Virus record (IMG/VR): IMGVR_UViG_3300031623_001463
Coordinates: 1-37,126 of that record
Length of the DNA: 37,126 nt
Reading direction: 5' to 3' (one strand)
Source: a virus
In this document: piece after piece, positions 22,979 through 30,329 of the stretch
Layout of the letters: every line of letters starts with the position of its first letter
Numbering within the stretch: position 1 is the first letter of the stretch
Notes under the pieces: model-generated
Told to the model about the DNA's origin: nothing
The model's input: the letters and a program-made list of their open reading frames with translations, nothing else
Databases searched by the model: none
Position numbers and translations under genes: made by a program

Positions 22979-23602
22979 TTAGTCACCTCCTTTAAGTTCT
23001 TTTTTTGTAGACTTTTCGTTATCAATCTTTTCATATGTAACATCCACAACTCTGCCGATACCATCCGCACCCGCTTCCATCTTTGCCTTTACCGGCTTTA
23101 TATTGTCACTCAGCATTGGAGGATAATTAGTTGGATCTGTTAAAGATTTCTCGTCATATTCTTTTTTACATTTCTCCTTAAGATACTCCATCTTTTCAGC
23201 CGCAGTTACCACCCCCGCATCTAAAAATTCCTGATTAAGTTCTTCACGACCAGATTCTTCAGCAAAATACTGATCTTGAAGAGCATTGAGGACTTCTAAA
23301 TTATGTTTTAATTTATCTACGATTTTTTCATCTCTTTCTTCAGCAGTCTCCGCCGAAGAATTTGCATTTTCTACCATTTTATCTACTCCATTTGAACCTT
23401 CCAAAACATTCTCCGACTCTACGTGTGCTTTCCTTAAAGGAGTTTGCCTTTCACGATATTTCCATTCAATGTACTCGATTTCTTTTTTCTCTTTAGCGTC
23501 TGCCCGAATTACCTTCCGACGTGAAAGAACACGTTTTTTTGCTTTTTCTTTTCTTTTTATATCTTTTGCAATTTGCTTTTTATTTTTCTGTTTTTTTACC
23601 AT
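22979..23602 (-). CDS. Highly charged, coiled-coil-like hypothetical protein
   Basis: A 207-residue protein with a strongly basic N-terminus (residues 2-40, nearly all Lys/Arg/Ala) then a long helical region with heptad-like spacing (ETAEERDEKIVDKLKHNLEVLNALQDQ). The last part is Asp/Glu/Lys-rich and ends KELKGGD. It probably binds nucleic acid or a scaffold-like partner. AAGGGG precedes the ATG. It follows the gene at 23607 by 4 nt and so belongs to the same leftward unit, upstream of the SSB promoter. Confidence 0.6.
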   Translation of the reverse strand: MVKKQKNKKQIAKDIKRKEKAKKRVLSRRKVIRADAKEKKEIEYIEWKYRERQTPLRKAHVESENVLEGSNGVDKMVENANSSAETAEERDEKIVDKLKHNLEVLNALQDQYFAEESGREELNQEFLDAGVVTAAEKMEYLKEKCKKEYDEKSLTDPTNYPPMLSDNIKPVKAKMEAGADGIGRVVDVTYEKIDNEKSTKKELKGGD

Positions 23603-23606
23603 TAAG

Positions 23607-24329
23607 TTAACCCCTTAAATCAGGCATATCTGAAGAAACTGTGCCCTGCCAATTAAGCCCCGTGCCACCAGCAGACCTTGGTGTGGCAGGATTTTCAAAA
23701 CCTTTTAAGACCGCATCAGATGCGAAATGCTTGTCATTCATCTCTCTCTTCTTCCCATTATCATCTAATACCGTATAAACCATTCCGTGCATTAAGCCTC
23801 TAAAATCTGGGGTTTCTTTATAAATATCATAAAGTTTCCCAAGAGTAAAGGCATAACCACGTCGCTGACACTCCTGTGCTAAACCAGGAATTTCAGGATT
23901 AAAAGACTCCTTCCTCAATGGACGGCCCAAACTCTCTACTACTGGGGGCTTTACCGGCAAAGGAACTGCCGGTGTATCAACTGTGCCTTCGTCAACATCG
24001 TCAACATCCTCAACATCGTCAACATCCTCAACATCCTCATCTTCAACAATGGATTGAGAAATAGAATCAAAATTAAATTTTTTATTCTTTATGACAATGC
24101 CGCCTTTAGACTCTCTAAAACTAATTTCCTTTTTAACAAATTCTACAATTTCAACATTAACGACCCAAATATCCCTTCTGGCCAGTTGTCTTATAATGGC
24201 CGAGGCAACAGCACCCAAAGATGTATCCTCAAAAGATTTTCCAACTCGTTTTGTAAAAATCTTGACATCATCAGTGTCATAGCCTGACTCAGTTTTATCG
24301 TGATAATGATATTTTACTTCGTAACCCAT
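23607..24329 (-). CDS. Hypothetical protein with acidic repeat linker
   Basis: A 240-residue unknown protein. The N-terminal about 85 residues form an alpha/beta domain (GYEVKYHYHDKTESGYDTDDVKIF ... VNVEIVEFVKKEISF). Residues 95-113 are an Asp-Val-Glu repeat (EDVDDVEDVDDVDEG) encoded by tandem 9-nt units. A Pro-rich hinge then leads to a C-terminal domain (ECQRRGYAFTLGKLYDIYKE). It looks like two domains joined by a flexible acidic linker. It starts 3 nt after the stop of the gene at 24333 and is co-transcribed with it. Function unknown. Confidence 0.6.
   Translation of the reverse strand: MGYEVKYHYHDKTESGYDTDDVKIFTKRVGKSFEDTSLGAVASAIIRQLARRDIWVVNVEIVEFVKKEISFRESKGGIVIKNKKFNFDSISQSIVEDEDVEDVDDVEDVDDVDEGTVDTPAVPLPVKPPVVESLGRPLRKESFNPEIPGLAQECQRRGYAFTLGKLYDIYKETPDFRGLMHGMVYTVLDDNGKKREMNDKHFASDAVLKGFENPATPRSAGGTGLNWQGTVSSDMPDLRG
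23991..24035. repeat. Tandem 9-nt repeat (GTCAACATC / CTCAACATC)
   Basis: Five back-to-back 9-nt units encode the Asp-Val-(Asp/Glu) linker of the protein at 23607-24329. Being a multiple of 3, changes in copy number would only lengthen or shorten the linker. Confidence 0.85.
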
Positions 24330-24332
24330 AAT

Positions 24333-24962
24333 TTACTTCTTAACCATCCCAACACCATAGCGTGTTTTAAAAAAAATAGGATCTCTATTATTGCCTTTGC
24401 AAAAATCCACCAAAGCGTCTCTTGCTGGCTTATGCGAGTTTACATAATCCACAACTACTAAACCCTCATGAGAAATGTTTGGCCAAATATAATCAAGATA
24501 AGTTCTGTGAGTATCATAGTTTTCTTCCTCATTGATTATAACTAAATCCCAACTTTTACAAGAAAGTTTATCAACAAAAACATTGTCCAACACTGTTCCT
24601 ACATAAAAATCAATCAAACCCTTATAACTCTGTTTTACATTAGCTCTAGCCAAACGAGGCGAATAAAATGTCTCAGGTTTATTTTGAAAAGCAAAAAAAT
24701 AATCAACGGTAGAACAAGATTTAAAAAATGACCCACTAAACAACCCTAACCTAAACCCCATCTCTACGACTGTCTTTGGCTTAATATATTTCCCTAAATA
24801 ATAATAAAACGGAACAAATAAAGGATCGCTATACGCTGGGGTTTTTCTAGAGGACTCATCGATAAATCGAAAACTATTCATCAACACTCTAGAACTAATC
24901 AACTGTTTCTTGAGATCAGAATTGACATTCTCTTCTAACTTATTTAAATCCACTTTGTCCAT
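24333..24962 (-). CDS. Methyltransferase-like protein (class I fold)
   Basis: A 209-residue protein. VVEMGFRLGLFSGSF (about residues 65-79) resembles motif I of class I SAM methyltransferases in the degenerate form seen in phage proteins (G-x-R-x-G). WDLVIINEEENYDTHRTYLDYIWPNISHEGLVVVDYV fits strands 4 and 5. The N-terminal 45 residues are a charged helical extension. The substrate is unknown. TATAAT (plus 24966-24971) lies 5 nt before the ATG and no ribosome site is visible. A hairpin lies in the presumed leader. Confidence 0.55.
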   Translation of the reverse strand: MDKVDLNKLEENVNSDLKKQLISSRVLMNSFRFIDESSRKTPAYSDPLFVPFYYYLGKYIKPKTVVEMGFRLGLFSGSFFKSCSTVDYFFAFQNKPETFYSPRLARANVKQSYKGLIDFYVGTVLDNVFVDKLSCKSWDLVIINEEENYDTHRTYLDYIWPNISHEGLVVVDYVNSHKPARDALVDFCKGNNRDPIFFKTRYGVGMVKK

Positions 24963-25292
24963 ACCATTATAAAAGTGAGGCTGCGCCGGATTTCTCCAAC
25001 ACAGCCTCTATTATAAACCCAATAAACGATTATTGAGGTTAACCAATCAATCGTTTAATAGATGTTTCTTAATTTCAGGACAACCTTAACAGGTTTATAT
25101 GTCCATTTCAACTCTAATATGCCATTCTTGAGAGTTGGCTCAGGGAATCCTTGTTCATCAAGCATCACCAATTCTCTAAAAAAGATCCGCCGCACGGCAC
25201 GAGATATTACTTAGGCACGTAATGCGACCTAAATCTACACTATATATTGTAATGACAACCATAAATAATTTAAATGTAAATTAAGGATTATC
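24963..25292. other. 330-nt intergenic region: hairpins and a short leftward frame
   Basis: Between a leftward and a rightward gene. It holds a 7-bp stem (24977-24983 with 25002-25008) followed leftward by four T, a second inverted repeat (AAACGATT near 25024 with AATCGTTT near 25048), two minus-strand TATAAT boxes (24966-24971, 25010-25015), the short frame at 25055-25165, and CATAAATA (one mismatch to the T4 late promoter) about 30 nt before the gene at 25293. The stretch 25170-25250 shows nothing I can name. Confidence 0.5.
25055..25165 (-). CDS. Possible 36-residue peptide
   Basis: ATG at 25165 to TAA at 25055. The product (MLDEQGFPEPTLKNGILELK and 16 more residues) has a protein-like alternation of hydrophobic and charged residues and ends KVVLKLRNIY. 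The frame stays open about 50 nt further upstream with GTG and TTG codons but no ATG. The ribosome site is weak (AGAG). It may be a small gene or the remnant of a longer one. Confidence 0.35.
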   Translation of the reverse strand: MLDEQGFPEPTLKNGILELKWTYKPVKVVLKLRNIY

Positions 25293-25880
25293 ATGGAATT
25301 TAAAAACTGGTTTGGCAAACAAGATACAGAAGTAGATGAGGCTGAAATAGATCGATTATACGATAAAGCCCATATATCTGTAGAATTGGTACGTGAATAT
25401 AAACCAGAATTATTAAATAATGTATCTACAATTGCAAATTTAGCCAGCGGAGCTTATGGCCTTTACAACTCAGGTGAAAATAAAAAAGTTCTCCCTACAA
25501 ATGCTAAATTTATTTTTGATCAAAAACATATAGATCCAAAGACCATCGACTTACTTCCTAAGTCTGTTATCAAACAACAGTTCCCTGAGATAGATGAAAA
25601 ACAAATTAAAGAAAGCGACACTATTCACGTCAACATAAGCCGAATAGTTAAAGAGTCAAAAACCGATTTAGATGCTGTTCTGCAAATAGCATCAACCATA
25701 GTTCACGAATGCACACATGAAATGGAACGAGAAGAAACTGGTCAGACCAGCGAAGTAGGCCCCCAAAGAGCCGAAAGAGAATTCATGAACTGGGCCAAAC
25801 AAAATATAAAAAGAATTCAGGACAAACATCCTGAACTAAAAGGACAAGAAGATGGACTTCAAAGAATATCTGTTAATTAG
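25293..25880 (+). CDS. Tagged HExxH putative zinc metallopeptidase
   Basis: A 195-residue protein. It starts MEFKNWFGKQD, one of the clearest copies of the shared capsid-targeting-like N-terminus. Residues 138-142 are HECTH (HExxH) inside a hydrophobic helix (LQIASTIVHECTHEME), typical of zinc metallopeptidases; E161 or E163 downstream could be the third ligand. The first 130 residues are not recognised. If packaged and injected it could cut a host protein. It leads a rightward operon and overlaps the ArfB-like gene by 29 nt. Confidence 0.65.
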   Translation: MEFKNWFGKQDTEVDEAEIDRLYDKAHISVELVREYKPELLNNVSTIANLASGAYGLYNSGENKKVLPTNAKFIFDQKHIDPKTIDLLPKSVIKQQFPEIDEKQIKESDTIHVNISRIVKESKTDLDAVLQIASTIVHECTHEMEREETGQTSEVGPQRAEREFMNWAKQNIKRIQDKHPELKGQEDGLQRISVN

Positions 25881-26298
25881 CGAAAACGCACTTGAAGATA
25901 TAAATTTGCCTGAGGGCGAATTAAACTTTTCATTCGTGCGAAGCAGTGGACCCGGTGGGCAAAAAGTAAATAAGACGGCCTCAAAAGCGGTTCTATCTTG
26001 GCACGTCAAAAGTAGCGTTATCTGGGCGGATAACCAAGAAGCACTAAGCCGATTTTTATCAGCCAACAAAACAAGCAATAAAGGACACTTCCGTGCCGAT
26101 TGCCAAGAACAAAGAAGCCAAGGACAAAATAAAGAAGCATGCATCAATAAACTAAAAAGGGCAATTGAAGAAGCATTAAAAGAACCAGTAGAAAGACGAA
26201 CAACCGCCCCAACCACTAGCTCAGTTGAAAAAAGAATTGGAAAGAAAAAACAGCGGTCACAAAGAAAATCTGAACGAGGGCAAAAGTGGAATTACTAA
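25852..26298 (+). CDS. ArfB/ICT1-like peptidyl-tRNA hydrolase (ribosome rescue factor) with tag-like N-terminus
   Basis: A 148-residue protein. Residues 25-140 match the class I release-factor catalytic domain of ArfB (YaeJ)/ICT1: GELNFSFVRSSGPGGQKVNKTAS with the GGQ at 35-37, FRADCQEQRSQGQNKEAC, and a basic tail (KRIGKKKQRSQRKSERGQ) like the one ArfB inserts in the empty mRNA channel. There is no stop-codon recognition domain. ArfB frees ribosomes stalled on broken mRNA. The N-terminus MDFKEYLLISENA looks like the tag of other genes here and is absent from E. coli ArfB, which starts directly near the catalytic domain. It overlaps both neighbours (29 and 13 nt). Confidence 0.85.
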   Translation: MDFKEYLLISENALEDINLPEGELNFSFVRSSGPGGQKVNKTASKAVLSWHVKSSVIWADNQEALSRFLSANKTSNKGHFRADCQEQRSQGQNKEACINKLKRAIEEALKEPVERRTTAPTTSSVEKRIGKKKQRSQRKSERGQKWNY

Positions 26299-26570
26299 AT
26301 TTCAAACAATACCTAGAAGCCGGATCAAACATAGGCGACACCGGAGGTGGTGCACACTATGACCAAGCCCTTATAAACACGGGCAGCGGAAGTTATATGC
26401 CACCAGAAGAAGCGGCTCGAAGACAAGCACATAACGCAGGCATCCCTTTCCCAACACCTCTGACACCAGATGTTCAACAATTTTATCCTGAGCCAACTAC
26501 AATAGATTTACAAAAAAAAAGAAAGCTCAAGGTCAAGAAAAGGAATAAAGAAATAACGGGAAAATCATGA
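26286..26570 (+). CDS. Tagged small protein with basic tail
   Basis: A 94-residue unknown protein. It starts MELLNFKQYLEAGSN, in which NFKQYLEAG matches the shared tag and holds a possible prohead-protease-type site (LEA/G). The middle is Gly/Pro/Ala-rich and looks unfolded; the last 20 residues are very basic (QKKRKLKVKKRNKEITGKS). This composition fits a small DNA-binding internal head protein. It overlaps the ArfB-like gene by 13 nt and the next gene as ATGA. Confidence 0.6.
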   Translation: MELLNFKQYLEAGSNIGDTGGGAHYDQALINTGSGSYMPPEEAARRQAHNAGIPFPTPLTPDVQQFYPEPTTIDLQKKRKLKVKKRNKEITGKS

Positions 26571-27127
26571 AAACATTTTTAGAATATCATAAAGAACAAG
26601 AAATTAAAGAATTTTCCCAATGGTTGGAATCTCAAGGTTACGATCCACAAACGCTAGATCTAGAATCACTACTAGAAGCTGGTGCGTGGGAAAAAGCTAA
26701 AAAGTGGGGCAAAGGAGCCGCTTTAGCAGGAGTCTTAGGAGCCGCAGCACTTGGAGTAATGCCACAAGGCGATTCAGATGCCCCATCAAAACAACCACAA
26801 ACTCAATCTCAATCTCAAGAACAACAAGCTGAAGATGGAGTCACGGTTAAAGGGAACACTATCACAGTCCGCTTCTCCCATAAAAACATGAAATACAGTC
26901 AAGCCAAAGCTTTTGACATGCTTGCTAAACATCTAAACACAGATCAGATACCTCCTGGCGCTGAACAGGGCACAAAAAAAGGAGATGACGGACTTTGGCA
27001 TACTACAGTTGAATTGTCAAAAAGCGGACAAGCAAATGCCGCACAAGCACGTTCAGGAATGAACCGCCCAAGCAATATCGTAAAACCATTACCCAGCGGA
27101 CAAATTTCTCCTGACTCTGATCTATAA
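26567..27127 (+). CDS. Tagged protein with hydrophobic segment and Gln/Ser linker
   Basis: A 186-residue protein starting MKTFLEYHKEQEIKEFSQWLE, with two overlapping tag-like motifs (MKTFLEY and IKEFSQWLE) and a LLEAG site near residues 35-39. Residues 50-64 are a short hydrophobic stretch (GAALAGVLGAAALGVM), then a Gln/Ser/Pro linker and a C-terminal domain (from about residue 86) with TVRFSHKNMKYSQAKAFDMLAKHL. It could be a tag cleaved in the head plus a membrane-active or soluble domain; function unknown. It starts in an ATGA overlap. Confidence 0.6.
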   Translation: MKTFLEYHKEQEIKEFSQWLESQGYDPQTLDLESLLEAGAWEKAKKWGKGAALAGVLGAAALGVMPQGDSDAPSKQPQTQSQSQEQQAEDGVTVKGNTITVRFSHKNMKYSQAKAFDMLAKHLNTDQIPPGAEQGTKKGDDGLWHTTVELSKSGQANAAQARSGMNRPSNIVKPLPSGQISPDSDL

Positions 27128-27139
27128 AAGGAGAGAATA

Positions 27140-27337
27140 ATGTCCGACTTTATACTGGCGTTACAAAAACTAGCATCTGAAAACGAAAATATATCAGTCA
27201 CTATAGATGAAAACGGTGAGGTCGAGTTTGAAATGGATGAATCATTGTTTATAGAGTTCATACAACTCCAATGGCTTCAAACAATTGAACGAAACTATAT
27301 TGAACGAGACTATAAATGTGCCCCAGACGACCAGTGA
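27140..27337 (+). CDS. Small acidic hypothetical protein
   Basis: A 65-residue acidic protein with an N-terminal helix (FILALQKLASENENIS), a short beta hairpin (VTIDENGEVEFEM) and a second helix (LFIEFIQLQWLQTIERNY). Not recognised. A strong AAGGAGAG ribosome site lies 5 nt before the ATG. It ends the five-gene operon starting at 25293 and lacks the tag. A weak hairpin (GAGTT/AACTC) follows its stop. Confidence 0.6.
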   Translation: MSDFILALQKLASENENISVTIDENGEVEFEMDESLFIEFIQLQWLQTIERNYIERDYKCAPDDQ

Positions 27338-27349
27338 GTTGTTACAAAC

Positions 27350-27667
27350 TCAAACATAATCTTCTTTATTTGGCATATATTCTTCCAGATTGGGCAAATC
27401 AAAGGGGGAATTGATTTCATCCTCATTCACTGGGAACAAGCCATAATTATTACATCTCCCATCACTTGGGTGTTTATATGTCAAAATCCTCTTAAGTTCA
27501 GGTTCATGCTTCTCATAGAGTTCTCTTAACACTTCAACCCTATCTGTAATATACCTTTCTAAATTAGAATGCCTTCTGCCTCTTCCAGAGTAATTCCCTG
27601 GTCTTGGGATTTGATAAAGCTCAAGATCAGCTTTCTTAACAAACAAACCGAAATCTACGTCATTCAT
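27350..27667 (-). CDS. Hypothetical protein, 105 aa
   Basis: Not recognised. A basic Gly/Arg-rich patch (RPGNYSGRGRRHSNLERY, residues 22-39) is followed by an amphipathic helix (DRVEVLRELYEKHEPELKRIL) and a Pro/Asn/Asp-rich C-terminus. It may bind RNA or DNA. An AAGGG ribosome site precedes the ATG. It is the last leftward gene of the replisome block. Confidence 0.55.
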   Translation of the reverse strand: MNDVDFGLFVKKADLELYQIPRPGNYSGRGRRHSNLERYITDRVEVLRELYEKHEPELKRILTYKHPSDGRCNNYGLFPVNEDEINSPFDLPNLEEYMPNKEDYV

Positions 27668-27701
27668 TGACTTTGCCCTTTTTGTTTCCTTCCAAATCGG
27701 A

Positions 27702-28205
27702 TTAAACGTCTGCTTCCTTAATTATCGCACTCACTTTGCTATCAATATCTTCATCAAGCTGTTTGCTTTTATAAATGTCGATATTAAGCTTGTCCATTTC
27801 CTTGCGAATCATATGCCCTCGACTTTGAGCATTATCATGGTTTTTATCCCACGCCCTTAAATGCTGTTGAAGCAATCTTACTTTATGTTTAGAAGCAATT
27901 GATCTTTTTTTAGCTTCTTCTACTTCAGGTTCGCTTTTTGAATAAGCCTCAGCTAATTTATCGCTTGAACCCTGTTCTTTGTAATGTTTGAATTTTTCAG
28001 CATATTTAACATCATACTCTAAATCATGCCTTGCCAAAAACGCTTCGGCATCAGCAAGTCGTTGCCCAAAATAGTCATACCACGAACCTTCACGTTCTAG
28101 GTATATGCTTAAATTTGATTCATTAAATTTCATATTTTCAGGATCAATAATAACTTCCATTGAACCCAATTTAATCACTTGTTTTTTATAGTTTGATTCG
28201 GCCAT
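27702..28205 (-). CDS. Helical protein, possibly a UvsY-like recombination mediator
   Basis: A 167-residue, mostly helical, charged protein. I use the ATG at 28205 because AAGGA lies 7 nt upstream and the start falls after the helicase stop; a start at 28232 would overlap the helicase. The region NLSIYLEREGSWYDYFGQRLADAEAFLARHDLEYDVKYAEKF and LLQQHLRAWDKNHDNAQSRGHMIRKEMDKL resembles a conserved phage protein, seen near recombination genes, but my link to UvsY (T4 recombination mediator) is only a guess. Position next to the helicase supports a replication/recombination role. Confidence 0.6.
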   Translation of the reverse strand: MAESNYKKQVIKLGSMEVIIDPENMKFNESNLSIYLEREGSWYDYFGQRLADAEAFLARHDLEYDVKYAEKFKHYKEQGSSDKLAEAYSKSEPEVEEAKKRSIASKHKVRLLQQHLRAWDKNHDNAQSRGHMIRKEMDKLNIDIYKSKQLDEDIDSKVSAIIKEADV

Positions 28206-28215
28206 TATAACATCC

Positions 28216-29751
28216 TTAATCTGGAAGCCCATTCAGGGCGTCATTTGAAACGCTGCCATCGTCATTAAAGGTGGCAGCAAGAGTTTTGTCAAGTTTAACG
28301 TCGTCCATGTTTTCTTCTTTGTATTCATTCATCTTAGCATGATATACAGAACTATCAATCTCACTCATCTTTAATGTCTGCGGGTCATACTCGACATAAA
28401 AATGATATCTACTTTTCCCATTACGATGCTTAACGACAAACACACGACCAACACCCTGTTTCTTTTCTTGATGACTTTGATTCAAAGACCAAAGGCAATC
28501 AAGAGGGCGAACTTGTGCTTGAGAGTCGGCAATCATATCATCATCGATAAACCCGCCATTTTGCTGCGCTTCCCTTGCCGCCCTACCCGGTTGCATTGCT
28601 GTTAAAATACAAATACTCTCTTCGGTCGCAAATCCTCTTAAATCACGAACAAGCCGATACCTAGATTCATGAGTAGGCAACCCAGCTACGTCTTTCATTT
28701 CGCCAACATAATCGACAATAATCATATCAGGTCGAAATCCATTCATAACACATTGAGAAAAATAGGCTCGCAACGTATTAACATCAGCACCACCAGCAGG
28801 AAATTGCTTAATAACTAAAAGATTGTTGTTGGCCGACTCATCATACCACTCAAAATCTTTCAAATGGCTCTCTAGGCTCGCTATAACAATATCCCGATTT
28901 TCATAAAGATCTTGAATAGGTTGCCCAGTAAATTGGGCATCAAATCTCTGGGCAATCCGATCCTCATCCATTTCTAGAGACACATAAAGCACCTTTTTGC
29001 CCTTGTTGATGTTTTCTACAGCACCAGCCACAAGAGCTAAAGATTTACCAGATCCTGAAATTCCCATCCAAGATCCAAGTTCACCACGACAAATTCCCCC
29101 GCCTGTAATCTCGTTATCAATAGAAGGGAATCCAGAAGTAAATCTTTCTACAGACTTTTGCTCCTCACCCATTTTTTCATAACGAGAAACAGGGTCTTCA
29201 AAATACTCTAAACCAATATTGAAATCACGATCAATGTTCATGGAATCACGAAGTATTCCATACACCTTGGTCCATGTTTCCTCTTTCTCTGGGTTTCTTT
29301 TAATCTCCTGAATGGATTCATTAAAGGCTTTGCGAAGACCTTGCATCTTTGCAAAGTTAACAATCTTATCAAGCAAATACTCTTTAGCGTCTAAACCAGG
29401 AACATAATATTCATAAAGAGCATCTAATTCCCCCAGATAACGAAGTTCAACATCTTCGTTTCGGTCTGAAACTTTGTCTTTTATTTCCTGAATCAAAACA
29501 GATTTAGAAGGCGGCGATTTGTATTTTTTAAAATATGAAAATAAAATCTTGGCAACAACTGAATGCGCATCATTGACGAAATAAGATGGATCAACTAAAT
29601 CTACACTCTGTACTAAAAAGTAACGATCAACCAAAAGCATTCCAAGAATGTTTTTTTGATAATCATCATCCCATCGATACTTCGCTTCCCCCGGACCATC
29701 AGGGTCAATCAAAGATTCAAGCACAGCTTGGTCACTATCGCTTAATTTCAT
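28216..29751 (-). CDS. DnaB-type replicative helicase (T4 gp41-like)
   Basis: A 511-residue hexameric 5'-3' helicase. The N-terminal helical domain (residues 1-180) is followed by the RecA-type core. Walker A is GISGSGKS (230-237), then YVSLEMDEDRIAQRF, Walker B MIIVDYVGEM, ILTAMQPGR and a late HRNGKS segment. The linker and N-terminal domain look normal in size. It should move ahead of the polymerase at the fork. It is followed by the possible UvsY-like gene and preceded directly (1 nt) by the gene at 29752, in one leftward block with the polymerase. Confidence 0.93.
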   Translation of the reverse strand: MKLSDSDQAVLESLIDPDGPGEAKYRWDDDYQKNILGMLLVDRYFLVQSVDLVDPSYFVNDAHSVVAKILFSYFKKYKSPPSKSVLIQEIKDKVSDRNEDVELRYLGELDALYEYYVPGLDAKEYLLDKIVNFAKMQGLRKAFNESIQEIKRNPEKEETWTKVYGILRDSMNIDRDFNIGLEYFEDPVSRYEKMGEEQKSVERFTSGFPSIDNEITGGGICRGELGSWMGISGSGKSLALVAGAVENINKGKKVLYVSLEMDEDRIAQRFDAQFTGQPIQDLYENRDIVIASLESHLKDFEWYDESANNNLLVIKQFPAGGADVNTLRAYFSQCVMNGFRPDMIIVDYVGEMKDVAGLPTHESRYRLVRDLRGFATEESICILTAMQPGRAAREAQQNGGFIDDDMIADSQAQVRPLDCLWSLNQSHQEKKQGVGRVFVVKHRNGKSRYHFYVEYDPQTLKMSEIDSSVYHAKMNEYKEENMDDVKLDKTLAATFNDDGSVSNDALNGLPD

Positions 29752-30318
29752 CTAAAGTGTCTCCCCGGCACCCAAATAACTGAACTCAGATAAACTCACC
29801 TGCCCCGATCTAATTGCCTTTTCTTTAGTTATTTTCTTGCCCATTGACTTTTGAGTATTCCAAGCAATTGCTTTGCAATAAGTTGAAAACTTAGTATCGA
29901 TCTTAAGTTTCTGTGTTTTAGAAGGCCTTACATTAAGTGGGACAACCTCTTTAACAATTTTGTCTAACAATATTTCTTGGAAAGGGCCAAACTTTTGACG
30001 GTTTGCGCCGTGGCGAGTACGATTATCCCACAAATACTGTAATTCCTCAACAACGGTAGAAACAAACCCGTCTTTAACATAATCTTTTGCGCACCTTAAA
30101 CAAGATTCAATATAAACTTGTCTCTTGTAATATGATCCGGCTCGTACCATAGACAATCTTAACTCTTGAGAAATATCATCAACATCATCCGTGTAGTTGT
30201 TATTTAGGTTTTTTTTTACAAGCTGCCATGCCGCATAATGCGCCAAGTTTCCAAATTTCTCATCTAATTCACTATATTCGGTCTCCGTAACAGGAAAACT
30301 TTCAAATATGGACTTCAT
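29752..30318 (-). CDS. Hypothetical, possible sigma-factor-like protein
   Basis: A 188-residue protein. AAWQLVKKNLNNNYTDDVDDISQELRLSMVRAGSYYKRQVYIESCL (residues 30-75) has the look of sigma-70 region 2, with acidic and aromatic residues in place. FSTYCKAIAWNTQKSMGKKITKEK (143-166) could be another DNA-binding part. T4-like phages carry a small sigma factor (gp55) for late genes, so this reading would fit, but the match is weak. GAGGAG precedes the ATG. It sits between polymerase and helicase genes. Confidence 0.4.
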   Translation of the reverse strand: MKSIFESFPVTETEYSELDEKFGNLAHYAAWQLVKKNLNNNYTDDVDDISQELRLSMVRAGSYYKRQVYIESCLRCAKDYVKDGFVSTVVEELQYLWDNRTRHGANRQKFGPFQEILLDKIVKEVVPLNVRPSKTQKLKIDTKFSTYCKAIAWNTQKSMGKKITKEKAIRSGQVSLSEFSYLGAGETL

Positions 30319-30329
30319 ATGTCTCCTCT

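Noticed and set aside
22979-23000. AAAGGAGGTGA on the minus strand, a perfect Shine-Dalgarno match, at the end of the charged protein gene
   Set aside because: No ATG or GTG follows at a usable distance; it is simply the Lys-Gly-Gly-Asp codons of the C-terminus. The SSB start has its own GAGG site about 90 nt further on.
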